From: Theobroma cacao
Lineage: Eukaryota > Streptophyta > Magnoliopsida > Malvales > Malvaceae
Direction: 5' to 3'
Assembly: GCF_000208745.1 (NCBI RefSeq)
Contig: NC_030854.1
Span: 8,708,961-8,772,960 of the forward strand
Length of the DNA stretch: 64,000 nt
The first letter of the stretch is position 1, and every line of letters begins with the position of its first letter. The notes under the pieces are model-generated. The model did no database searches. It saw only the letters and a list, made by a program, of their open reading frames with translations, and was not told where the DNA came from. Position numbers and translations under genes: made by a program. This document shows, piece after piece, positions 23,656 to 34,713 of this stretch.

Positions 23656-25219
23656 ACATTGTCACGACCCAAATTCTGGGTCATGACCGGCGCATGGGCT
23701 CAATGGACCTAGTCCACTAAGCCCAAGAAAGCCTATTAATCTGAGATGTTCATCATTCCATCATAAACTACTAAGTCATATATCATAACTTATAATCAAA
23801 ATAATATTAAGCATTGCCACTTCATACTGGCATACCAAACAAGTGTATATACACTGTCTACACATGTATCTTAATAATTCACATTAGGTTCGTCTATACA
23901 CAACAAAAGGAGACTTGATGTCCAGTGGAGAGACTTGAACGAATGTATAGCTACTGAATGCCGAGACACCTACCAAAAGATGGATACAAGCCCACGAGGA
24001 CACCTCGTCCTAGTTACCGACTATCTCTTAATCTGAAAACATGAAGTTGAAAGCGGTGAGCATAAACTCAGTGAGCGAACAAGAAGGGAACAAGCATACC
24101 ATAAGGAATGTTTATCGAAATCATGATGCACTCATTTTCTCAGAACAATGCAATTTGTTCTAATTCTTAGTAGAACCCCTCATGTAAACCCCTAATGAGT
24201 AAATCACTTAAAAGATCCATACTTAACTATGGTACCAAAGAATCGAAAAATATAGCAAAACGCACAAGTTAGCCAAAATGGACAGAAAGTTTCTCGCTGC
24301 AGCGAACTTCATTCTCGCTACAGCGAGAATCAGGTTTGGTGAAGGCCCTCAAACCCGAGAGTTTCTTGCTGCAGCAAGAATGAATCTCGCTGCAGCGAAA
24401 GTCAGAACATCGAGGAAAAAGTCTCATTTTCTTTTAAAACAAGCCATCCTGCTAAAATAACAATAGCAACATGTAACACATGTAAACTCTCCAAATTTCA
24501 ACAAATCAAATGCTCACATATTTGCGTTTACAACTATACCATATATGTATATATATATATCAATCATCATATACACCCTCCCATCATCATCATCTCATAT
24601 GCAATGGCTTATGCGTACTCCCACTCGCATATAGCCGGGTCAGCAACGACTTATGTGCACTCCCACTCGCACATAGTTGGGTCAGTAACGGCTTATGTGC
24701 ACTCACACTCACACATAGCTGGGTCAGCAACGGTGTGAGACCTTGTCAAGCTCGATTAAAAGACGGTATGTACCGAGTGGTACAATTAAGTTAAATCGAG
24801 CCTTGAACTACTTCAAATAGAAATTCTAAGAGGAAATTGAAAATTTGGAAACCCACAGAATGACTTAGAATAGTGATTCGGAGTTCAAAGTCCAGTTTGG
24901 AGTCCATCAGGAAAATTGACCGATTAGGGACAAAACGGTCATTTTCCCATTTGATGATAAAATGGAGATTTCTAGCCAAGATTTGATCACATTTGACCAA
25001 GAATAATTATATGAAATATAATTATGATTATTGGAGTATAAAATGATGTTTAGTAGTGAAAAATTGTGATTCTCGATATTTTTGGAGCACAAGGGCAAAA
25101 TGATAATTTTACCACTAGAGGACTAAACAAGAATTTTTATAAAATGATTTTTGCCTCATTTGCTTAATATTGATCAATATTAGTGTTATTTGAGGTTGAA
25201 AAGTAGAAATAATGTGATT

Positions 25220-25553
25220 NNNNNNNNNNNNNNNNNNNNNNNNNNNNNNNNNNNNNNNNNNNNNNNNNNNNNNNNNNNNNNNNNNNNNNNNNNNNNNNNN
25301 NNNNNNNNNNNNNNNNNNNNNNNNNNNNNNNNNNNNNNNNNNNNNNNNNNNNNNNNNNNNNNNNNNNNNNNNNNNNNNNNNNNNNNNNNNNNNNNNNNNN
25401 NNNNNNNNNNNNNNNNNNNNNNNNNNNNNNNNNNNNNNNNNNNNNNNNNNNNNNNNNNNNNNNNNNNNNNNNNNNNNNNNNNNNNNNNNNNNNNNNNNNN
25501 NNNNNNNNNNNNNNNNNNNNNNNNNNNNNNNNNNNNNNNNNNNNNNNNNNNNN
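25220..25553. other. Assembly gap (334 N)
   Basis: A run of N inside L4. Translations running through it are meaningless. Confidence 1.
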
Positions 25554-26554
25554 AAATTCAAAGAAAAAGTGAAGAAATCAAGGAAACAAGCTAGGTAAGT
25601 TAAAATTTCTTTAATTCTCCTTGATACCTAGCTTACCCATGCTTTTGTTCTTGATTTCCATGGTTGAATATTGAGTTATCATGATGAATTCAATTCTGAA
25701 AAATGGGTATGGAAGAGGAATTGTTGTTGGAACAATTTGATTTTGTACTATATTAGTGTTTAGGGATAGTTAAGCATGGTTATGAATAAAAACACAAAAG
25801 AAATATTCAATTTCTCTAGGGTTCCTTGTTGGTCGAACCATGAGGGCTGAATATCAATGGGGGATTGTTTTTATTTCAAGGAAAATTCCTTGGAAAATGA
25901 TGAATTAAGGTGAAACAGTTATGTAGAAAAAATTTCGGTGCTAGTGCACCAAATGATCAAATTTTTCTATAAGGAACTGTGAGGGTTCTAATGCTGAATT
26001 TGGCTTTATTTAAATGGTATGTGGTAAATTAAGGTATTAGAGGAGAAATGGATTAATTTAGAGGTGATTTGGACACAATCTCCAATTAATCGATGATCGG
26101 TTAAATTTAATCGATACCGCGATTAAGCGGTAATCGGTCGTATTTTTGCATTTACATGTCAAGCATTAGTAATTTAAATTAGTTTATATCAATTTAGGGA
26201 CAATATAGTAAATTCCTTGACTTTGTTATTTGTCAAGATAGTGAGACGTCCAGAAAAGGCAAAGGAATTGCGCTTGGGGACTATTGTCCGAGTGCACCCA
26301 GAATCCGAATTTTCGATACCGGTGAGTGGACTTGCATTTCAAACTTGTTTTGGGGAATATGAAAGATTCTATCCAACTTGTCTTAGAAAATGTACCTTGG
26401 GAACAAGCTTTTGTTAAATGGTTTGATGTTGTGATATGTGATTGCTATGGATTCATGTATTATTGCAATATGATGATATATATATGTGTGTTGTGCATGA
26501 TGAATGATATTGTGTATAATGATTGTAACCGTGTGTGTGCACGATGTGGGAAGA

Positions 26555-26775
26555 ATTAAGTTGGTATAAGAGCAAAGGATTTTACCCAATCCCTGGGAAC
26601 TCTAACGCATGAACAGGGGCGAAGCATGGCTCTCCGCCCAGGGGCTTATAGAGGAAAGGGCTACCCAAAGAGGTGGAGCCGCCCTATGAGTGCTTGATAG
26701 GTACCATTTGTCGCCTCTGTAGTGAAAAGGTTGAGTGGTATGTCCCTCCGTAGTGACAAACTTGGTATCAGAGCC
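26555..26775 (+). other. Short foreign segment with two primer-site-like motifs inside the L4 minisatellite
   Basis: The minisatellite of L4 is interrupted after GCACGATGTGGGA by a GC-richer segment. It begins near a TTGGTATAAGAGC motif (26561-26573) and ends with GTGACAAACTTGGTATCAGAGC; a perfect TGGTATCAGAGC lies at 26763-26774. The array then resumes at about 26810. This could be a fragment of a small LTR element (TRIM-like) or captured leader sequence. Boundaries are approximate and no target duplication was identified. Confidence 0.4.
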
Positions 26776-27160
26776 CCATTTTATGGTGGAGTGAGAGGTG
26801 GATGATGATAGTGCCCGTGTGCACGATGTGGGAGGATGTACAAGATGACACTGATTGTGCACGATGTGGGGGGATGCACATGAGGGTGCCGGCTATGTGC
26901 AAGATGTGGGGGGATGTACATGAGCTGGGTGTGATTACGATGATATTGATGTTTGTCTATCAAATTATGCATATCTAGACTTATGAATTGAAAGCTCATG
27001 AATGTGATATATGGTTGACATATATGTGAAATTTGATACATTGCACTTTGGGAATTTTCATGAGTTTTATGTTGATTTTGTTGGTTTAGTACGATGTCCC
27101 TTTTGTTGAATGAAGGGAAACTTTTCTCTTGTTGCTCTGTTTCGCTGCAGCGAAATTCAT

Positions 27161-27176
27161 TCTCGCTGCAGCGAGA
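27161..27176. repeat. Perfect palindrome TCTCGCTGCAGCGAGA in L4
   Basis: Exact 16-base dyad preceded by a half-diverged copy at about 27141-27155 and followed by another at about 27212-27228. Confidence 0.9.
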
Positions 27177-30100
27177 AACTCTCGGGTTTGAAGGCCTTCA
27201 CCAGAACTGGTTCTCGCTACAGCGAGAAACTTTCTGTTCATTTTGCAACTTGTGGGTTTTTGCCATATTTCCCATTTCTTTGGTACCATAGCTGAGCATG
27301 GATTCTTGTAAAGTGATTTACTCATGTGAGGTTTACATGAGGGGTTTAAAGGAGCTAAAACAATTGCATGGTTTTGAGAAAATGAATGCATCATGACTTC
27401 GATAAACATTCCTTATGGTATGCTTGTTCCCTTCATGTTCACTCACTAAGTATTGTACTCACGTTTTATAAAAATTCATGTTTTCAGATCAGGTGACTGT
27501 TTGACCCTCGATCGAGGAGACCCCGTAGTGCATCTCTTGAGTATGTGTCTAGCATTCGATAGTAATCCCTTTTATTGTAAATGTCTCCACTGGAAGTCAT
27601 GGGTCCTTTTGTATTGTGAATACAATCTAACAATGTGAATATGTGTATGCAATGTACATTGCTAAATACATGACTGGTATAGTGCATGTATATTATTATC
27701 GATAATGACATTATGTTTTGGCTATATTCACACCCGGGAAAAGGTGTGTGTGTGTATACATGATATGATAAATTTGTTAAGTAAAGGTAAATGGATAGGC
27801 TTGCTTGGGCTTAGTGAGCTATGCTCATTGAGCTCATGCGCCGGTCATGGCCAGGGAAATTGGGTCATGACAAATGGCTTATGTGCACTCCCACTCGCAC
27901 ATAGTCGGGTCAGCAACGGCTTATGTACACTCCTACTCACACATAGCCGGGTCCACATCAACATGCAAAGAAGCATCCAATGCATATTATGCATTTTATC
28001 ATATTGTGATAACACATAAACCATTGTATAGCACATTTTCACAATATAAAATCATTTTACTAAAAGCTAGTTCCCAAGGTACATTTTCTAAGACAAGTTG
28101 GATAGAATCTTTCATATTCCCCAAAACAAGTTTGAAATGCAAGTCCACTCACCGGTATTCGTTGAGCCTTTAGCCGACTCTTAATTCCCCTAATGATCCA
28201 ATTGGGGTGATGGGGCTTCGTTAGCACCTACCATCAAATTAACATTTCCATAATGTCAATTTACATACTATAAACCCTAAAAGCTATGTTTTAGCTAGCT
28301 TTCAATTGCCATTTAAATGGCCATCCATTTTCACTTTCCTATCACTCCAAAGTGAATTAACAATCTCAACTACAAAATATTCACAAATCAAATCTCTAGT
28401 CATTCTCAACACTTAAAACCCAATACTAGTTTGCTACTCACCTTGATAGCTTTGTAACTTTGAACTTCTTTCCAAAAGCTCTCAAGCTATTAATAAAGCT
28501 TCCTCTTTCTCTCCCTAAAACACCTAACTAGTGAGAGATTATGAAAACAAGATTTTCATCATTTTCAAGGGTTTTAAAATGAGAGAGTGGAAGAATACAA
28601 GGGTTCTAGTCAAAAGGGCACCAAGGTATGAAAATTAAAACTAGAGAGAGAAAGTTATGAAAGCTTCACATCAAGCTTCCATGGAAGAATTGAAGAAACG
28701 TGAGAGGGAAGAGCACAAGAAGAAGAAGCTGCTAGAAATCCCAAGAAGTTGATAGAAGGAGAGGATAATTATGGCCCAAGCTTATCCACTCCCTTGGAAA
28801 TTACTAAAATGCCCCTCCATAAATTAGCTTAATCCTTGAAATCCCACACTTTTTCTTCAATTTTCCCACCTAGGGTTTATGTTCTTTCCTTTCCTCTTCA
28901 CTTCATGCTTTGGCTAGCCATATGGGCGAGACTAAGAGAGTTTTAAATAGATTTTACAAGGAAATTCTAGAATAATCCAAGCTTGACACATGGCATGTTT
29001 CCATTGGTCCATATGTAATACTTATCCATTAAGTAATCTCTCTCCACCACATAAAATGTTTCAATTATCCACAATGTAAAATGTTAATGGCTGAAATCCA
29101 TGGGCATGACAAGTGTCAGGTGGTGTAAAATTCCAAAAATTCTCATTTTGTCCTCGGGTGACAAAATTACTATTTTGCCCCTAGAACATGAAAATCATCA
29201 AAAAATTTATTTTCTTGTCATTTAACCCATATTTTCATCATTCATTTATGCTTTATGCCTACTTAAGCCATAATATTGTTTAAAACTTACTTTTATGGGC
29301 TTATTGAAAAAATGACAAAATTACCCCTGATTAGGGATATCGCGTATATTTCTATCTACGAGTCTACAAAGGTCAAGGTCTCATAGATAATGCTAGTCAG
29401 AATCTCGCTGTAGCGAGAATGCCTTTCTGTTGCTGCGAGGACCCGTCGTTTACTTGACTTGAATTGCACGAATGCTATTAAAGTTTTCACTATTCAAATC
29501 CTTTGTTGAGCATGGACCCTTTTTATCAAGTGATTTACTCATTTGGGGTTTACATGAGGGGTTTTAATAAGAGCTAAACTAAATTGTATTGTTTTAAAGA
29601 TAAATGCATCATGATTTTCTCTAAACCTTCCTTATTGTTTGCTTGTTCCCTTCCTTGTTCACTCACTGGGTTTATATTCACCGCTTTCAACTTCATGTTT
29701 TCAAATCAAGAGGCAGCTGGTAACTAGGCTGAGGTGTCTTAGTATATTCGACCTTTGGTAGGTGTCTTGGCCTTCAGTAGCTGTACATTCGTCTAAGTCT
29801 CTTTGTTGGAAATCGAGTCTTCTTTTTTATATGTATAAACAAACCTAATGTAAATTGTTAAGATATATGTTTTAGATAATGTATGTATATATTTGGATTG
29901 GTATGCCCTTAAGAGTTGGAAATGGTTAGCATTATTTTGGTTTGAAATTATGAAATGTAACTTTAGTAACTTTGATGGAATAATGAGCGGGATAATATAG
30001 ATAGGCTTGCTTGGGCTTAGTGGGCTATGTCCATTGGGCCCTTACGTCGATCATGGCCCGAGATTTGGGTCGTGACAAACACCTCGACCTAGGTTCTGAC

Positions 30101-31446
30101 TGCTTCCTAATCTGAAAACATAAAGTTAAAAACAATGAGTACAAACTCAGTGAGTGAACATAAGAAGGGAACAAGCAACGATAAGGGAGGTTTGAAAATC
30201 ATGATGCACTTATTTGAAAACAAGGCAATTTAGTTCAAGTTCTTAATAAAAACCCTCCATTAAACCTTTGGTTATTAAATCATTTATAATGATGGAATCA
30301 TATTCAACATGAAATCAGAAAGAGAGAAAATTTTTTGCAATTATCCAAGCAAGGTAGCGTAATAGACAGATTCTCACTGCAGCGGAAAAGCATTCTCGCT
30401 GCAGCGTATTTTAGGTACGTATCATTATCTGTACGAGGGCTCCTCTCAACTGCACAAGGGTTTCTCTCAACTACACGATGGTTTCTCATTAAAACCTCTC
30501 ATTTCAAACTAGATAAATTAATCCTTTGACATTGGAAATTCATTATCAACCATGATGTTAAGAAGTGGAAAATATAGCAGAAATTAACAATGCCAACATA
30601 CAACCCAATCACAAATATTTTAATAAACTTTGTATAACATACATATATACATATACATACTTTAGCATGCATATCACCGCCGCCTCACCCAGCTCATGTG
30701 TAACCCCCACATCGCGCACATAGCTGGAGTCATCGTGTGCACCCCCACATCGCGTACACGCACGGTGATATTCATTACACAATATTATTTACCAATGTAC
30801 TATACATATATATATATATATATATATATCAACATATAAGGATTTCGCAAATTCATTACAATCACATTTCACAATGAAAGGAAAACATTTCATTAAAAGC
30901 TTGTTCCCGTATGCAATTTGAAGAAAAGACAATTTAAACAATTCAAGTGATTCATTCAAACATATGTACATCTACCCAAAACCTTTTAGTGCAGGTTCAC
31001 TCACCAGTATTTGTTAAATCTTTACCCAATTCCAACTTCCTCTAATGGTCCAAATGGGGCGGTGGAGCTTCGTTGGAACCTATCATCATAATAGCATAAC
31101 AATTAACTCAATTTACATAAATATAGTTCTAGAAGCTATGTCCTAAATCATGTTCTGCTAGTTATTCCTAACTAGTTTCCAGCTTCCATTAAGTGGCTAT
31201 CTATTTTCACTATTCTAATCACACTAAAATGAATAAATCACCTTCACTACAAAACACTCACAGATCTAACCACCAGCCATTCTCAACAACTAAGAATATC
31301 AACTCAATTTCAATACTCACCTTGCTAGATTTGTAATTGGATTCCTTCTCAAGAATTCCAAAACTATTATAGAGAGTCTTTATTTCTCTCTCTAAAACAC
31401 CTAGCTAGTGATAGAAAGTATTAGTTTAAGACTTTGGAGGGTATTT

Positions 31447-32519
31447 TGTTGGTTCCATTAGTTTTTTATGATAATAAAACATTTCCATTTATTTATGTCT
31501 AATACCTTTACTTAAGTGTGCAAAAAAATCAATATATGAAATTAATTAATTAACTCTTCAAAAAGTACATCAAAAGAAAAAGAGGGATAAAAATAACAAG
31601 ATGCAACTATCTAACAAGGAGGAAGCTTATTGGTGAAACAAGGAAGAATGTTGGTTGACCAAGTTTCAAATTGGAGGAATGGCGGGCTGAAGAGTTTGAG
31701 AAACAGAATCAACTTAGTCGACCAAGTCAGTCGACTAACTACTCTCTGCTAGAATCCGCAACCTGAAATAGAACTAACTTAGTCAACCAAGTCAGTCGAC
31801 TAAGAGCTCTCTGTCTGCAATTTGAACTAAAGTACTACACGATAGATTAACGGCTAGAACTCATCCTCAACTATTTCCAACGAACACAAAACTACCAAAC
31901 TGCCATCAAAGTTGCTTCTCCAAGTATAAAAGGGTCTTCCAACAATTAGAAACAAGTTTTAGAAGCCTTGAATGAGATTTGAGCTATAGAAAGTTGAAAA
32001 ACCAGAAAATCTTCATTGCACTTGTCTGCACTTAAATGCCTACTATTTGCATTTGTATTTTGCACTCAATCTTGTACCAATCAGATCAACCAGTGATCAT
32101 AGGTACTTTTTTTTACTACTCTTCTTGTATTCATAGAGTGAAGAAGTCACTCTAAGGGATTATTCAAGCTTGGGATAACTTGATTGTTGTAGGTTGTGGT
32201 TGAGCCTTGGAAAACCACTTTAGGTTTTAGTTTAGCCCATGGAAAACTAGTGTAAAAAGTTTTGGTTGAGCCTTGAAAAGCCATTGTAAAGCTTGGTGAA
32301 AGCTTGTGAATTTAACCGAATCTTAGTGGATTTGTTGGGAAAATCCTTGGTTGGATAATCAAGGTAGTTGATGTAGGTCTTGGACTGAACCACTCTAAAT
32401 TGTTGTGCATCTTGCACTTTGTTTTTATTTTCTTAAGTTCTGGAAATAAGTTTCCAATATTGTTAAGAGCCAAATTGTGCTATTCACTCCCCCCCTAGCA
32501 CATATTATAGGGACCAACA
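31447..32519 (+). mobile_element. Solo LTR of a second, copia-type family
   Basis: A 1,073-base unit with termini TGTTGGTTCC and GGGACCAACA (10-base inverted ends). Flanks are TATTT (31442-31446) and TTTTT (32520-32524), an imperfect duplication. It interrupts L1 between blocks that are adjacent in the other LTRs. A TATA-like TATAAAAG at about 31924 and a C-rich CTATTCACTCCCCCCCTAG near the end suggest plus orientation. No coding sequence. Copia assignment rests on the termini and this 3' signature. Confidence 0.8.
31714..31803. repeat. Duplicated inverted repeat in the second copia LTR
   Basis: Arms TTAGTCGAC and GTCGACTAA enclose a 7-base loop (CAAGTCA) at 31714-31738. A second copy with one changed base lies at 31779-31803, 65 bases on. 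It lies upstream of the putative TATA box, so it may be a promoter element of that LTR. Confidence 0.85.
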
Positions 32520-33343
32520 TTTTTAAGGTGAAAGAGTAAAAGAGCACAAAGGGCTTGTGAAAAAGTGCACAAAAGCATGAAATTTGAGACTAACTTGAGA
32601 GAGTTATGGAAGCTTGAAGAGAACTCCCATGGAGGATGAAGAAACGTGAGATGAAGAGAAAGATGGCAAAAAGAAGCTGTTGGAAAAAAATGAAGAAGGC
32701 TGCTAGAGAGTAGATATCTATAGTTAAAGCTTATCTAATTTTTCATGCAATTACAATAATGCCTTTAACAAGGCCACTTGTCTTCCTCCTTTTCTTGTGC
32801 AATCTTTTTTACTCTTTTGACACTGGGAAAAGGTCTAAAATCCTTTGAAAGAGGTCTCTTAAGTAGCCCCCAAAAGCCCTAACTTCAAAAATCCCCCAAG
32901 CTTGTTATTTTTGGAGATTACGGTGAGGGCCACGGCTCTCAATTTCCAACGCTGCAGCACTTAAATGTTTTGTCCAAATATGTTCTTCTAGCATAGTACT
33001 TTCACTTCGACAAAGATTTTAACAACTTTCCCATCAGAATTGGGCAAAGTGATAAACACCAAAGTTGTATCCCTACCTCTTATCTTTCTAATGCTTCAAA
33101 AATCATGCTATTTAGACTTTTGTAATGGGAGATATGCTAGAAAAACCAAAACATATGTAAATAGAGTAACAGCCCATTATGCACCTTTCTTCACCAATTG
33201 AAATCACTTTTTAATCCTACTCCTATAACGACATAAAATAATTATAAGTAACGTAAAACTAGCATCATTAGCTCAGATTAAACCTTTAAACATAAGTTCT
33301 ACCTCTAGTTACGTGTCTATGAAGGTCGAGGTTTCACAATACC

Positions 33344-34713
33344 CAAGCGAAGGTCGGGGATATAAACCAAGTGTCGATAGTGAGTGAGTTTATAGATGTA
33401 TTTCCAAATAAACTACCAGGTTTGACTCCCGAGCGGGAGATTGAATTTTGTATTGACCTGATTCCAAATACTAGACCCATATCCATACCCTCATGCAGAA
33501 TGGCACTTACAGAGCTTAAGGAATTTAAGGATCAACTAGAAGATTTGTTGGATAAAGGCTTCATTCGCCTCAGCGTCTCACCATGAGGAGCACCGGTGCT
33601 ATTTGTAAATAAGAAAGATAGATCACTTAGGTTATGTATTGACTACTAATAGCTTAATACAGTGACGATGAAGAATAAATAGTCCCTTCTGAGAATAGAT
33701 GATTTATTTGACCAACTACAAGGAGCACAATGTTTCTCAAAAATCAATCTACGGTCTGGGTACCATCAGTTAAGGATCAGGAATGAAGACATACCCAAGA
33801 TCGCATTTTGAACGAGATATGGGCACTATGAGTTTTTAGTAATGTCATTTGGACTTATAAATGCCCTTACAGCATTTATGGATTTGGTGAACCAAGTGTT
33901 CAAGCCTTATTTGGACAAGTTTGTGGTGGTATTTATTGATGACATCTTGATATACTCGAGGAGCCGGGTGGAACACGAGCAACACCTTAAGATAGTGCTC
34001 CAAACTTTGAGAGAATATCAATTATATGCCAAGTTCTCCAAGTGTGAGTTCTGTCTTGAAAGTGTTGCATTCTTAGGACACGTGGTCTCTAAGGATAGGG
34101 TACAAGTCAAGCCAAAGAAAGTTGAGGCAGTAGAAAAGTGGCCAAGGCTAACCTTAGTTACAAAAATTAGAAGCTTTTTGGGTTTGGCCAACTATTATCG
34201 TCGTTTTGTTAAGGATTTCTCCAAGATAGCCGCTCTTCTGACCAAACTGACACATAAGGATACAAAATTTGTGTGGTTGGATGCTTGTGAGGATAGTTTT
34301 GAGAAGCTTAAGGTTTGTCTCACCACAACTCTAGTATTAAGCCTACTGCAAAGTACAGGGGGTTATATAGTATTTTGTGATGCATCACGGGTTGGTTTAG
34401 GGTGTGTATTAATGCAGCATGGGAAAGTGATTGCATATGCATCAAGACAACTTAAAAGGCATGGGCAAAATTACCCTGCACACGATTTAGAAATAGCTGC
34501 AATTGTGTTTGCCTTAAAGATTTGGAGACATTACCTATATGGTTAGACTTGCGAGATATATACAGACCACAAGAGTTTAAATTATATATTTCAGCAGAGG
34601 GATCTTAACTTGTGGCAAAGTAGGTGGATAGAGTTGCTTAAGGATTATGACTATTCCATTCTCTATCATCTCGGTAAGGCTAATGTAGTGACAGATGCCT
34701 TAAGTTAAAAATC
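33344..34713 (+). pseudogene. Element A reverse transcriptase and RNase H, broken by stops
   Basis: One frame runs from the protease-RT linker ([15 protein letters not shown]) through the fingers ([30 protein letters not shown]) and palm to the active site FIDDILIYS at about 33932, which is intact. It then reaches the connection ([31 protein letters not shown]). RNase H follows ([50 protein letters not shown]). In-frame stops occur at about 33584 (Trp expected), 33650 (two stops, DY-LN block), 33680, 33811 (Arg expected), 34544 and 34707. Reading frame is otherwise preserved, so decay was mainly by point changes. RT and RNase H would make cDNA in virus-like particles. Confidence 0.92.

Larger units (their letters stand above)
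24734..27872 (+). mobile_element. L4: chimeric solo LTR, plus orientation, deepest insertion
   Basis: Starts TGTGAGACCTTGTCAAG and ends TTGGGTCATGACA. Flanks are AACGG (24729-24733) and AATGG (27873-27877). Its first part (24760-26080) follows element B's LTR (TTAAAAGACG, GGTACAATTAAGTT, TGATTCGGAGTTC, GGCCGAA-like blocks). From about 26310 it follows A-group LTRs (TACCGGTGAGTGGACTTGCA, GGGAACAAGC, minisatellite, palindromes, MGCCGGTCATGG-like end). It is therefore a mosaic of two LTR types. It has no internal coding region. 334 of its bases are unknown. Confidence 0.85.
18931..29385 (-). mobile_element. L3: two-LTR Ty3/gypsy element with deleted interior, minus orientation
   Basis: LTRs at 18931-21494 and 23660-29385 (the latter holding L4) flank a short interior of about 2.2 kb. 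The flanks are GGTAA (18926-18930) and GATAA (29386-29390), a 5-base duplication with one change. Primer site, gag, protease fragment, RT N-terminus, integrase fragment and purine tract appear in the correct order on the minus strand. It is a relative of A that cannot be autonomous, because RT, RNase H and the integrase core are missing. Confidence 0.9.
23660..29385 (-). repeat. L3 5' LTR, interrupted by L4
   Basis: Segments 23660-24733 and 27873-29385 join to about 2.58 kb and match 18931-21494 closely. The interruption falls inside the 42-bp minisatellite (24598-24733 and 27873-27955). Palindromes of the CTCGCTGCAGCGAG type lie at 24290-24405. Confidence 0.9.
16768..30077 (+). mobile_element. 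L2: solo LTR, plus orientation, interrupted by L3
   Basis: Starts TGTGAGACCTTGACC and ends GGGTCGTGACA at 30077. The flanking duplication AACAC (16763-16767 and 30078-30082) is exact. Without L3 it is about 2.85 kb. Relative to element A's LTR it has an extra stretch at roughly 16900-17345 that resembles the internal 3' end of insert E. It holds a C run at 17624-17634, a 42-bp minisatellite at 18449-18640, and palindromic CTCGCTGCAGCGAG-type motifs near 18880 and 29400. Confidence 0.9.
16368..33338 (-). mobile_element. L1: solo LTR, minus orientation, itself carrying two insertions
   Basis: Starts TTTCACAACTCAAATTTTGGG (reverse of the conserved LTR end GGGTCGTGACA) and ends GGTCGAGGTTTCACA, the reverse of an LTR start. 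It is flanked by ATACC on both sides. Removing L2 (16768-30077) and the copia LTR (31447-32519) leaves about 2.58 kb, the same length as the other LTRs of the group. It contains a degenerate minisatellite at about 30683-30775 and an AT microsatellite near 30807-30829. No internal region is present. Confidence 0.9.

Noticed and set aside
25115..25594. Two open frames of 134 and 148 codons
   Set aside because: Most of their length is the run of N; there is no real coding evidence.
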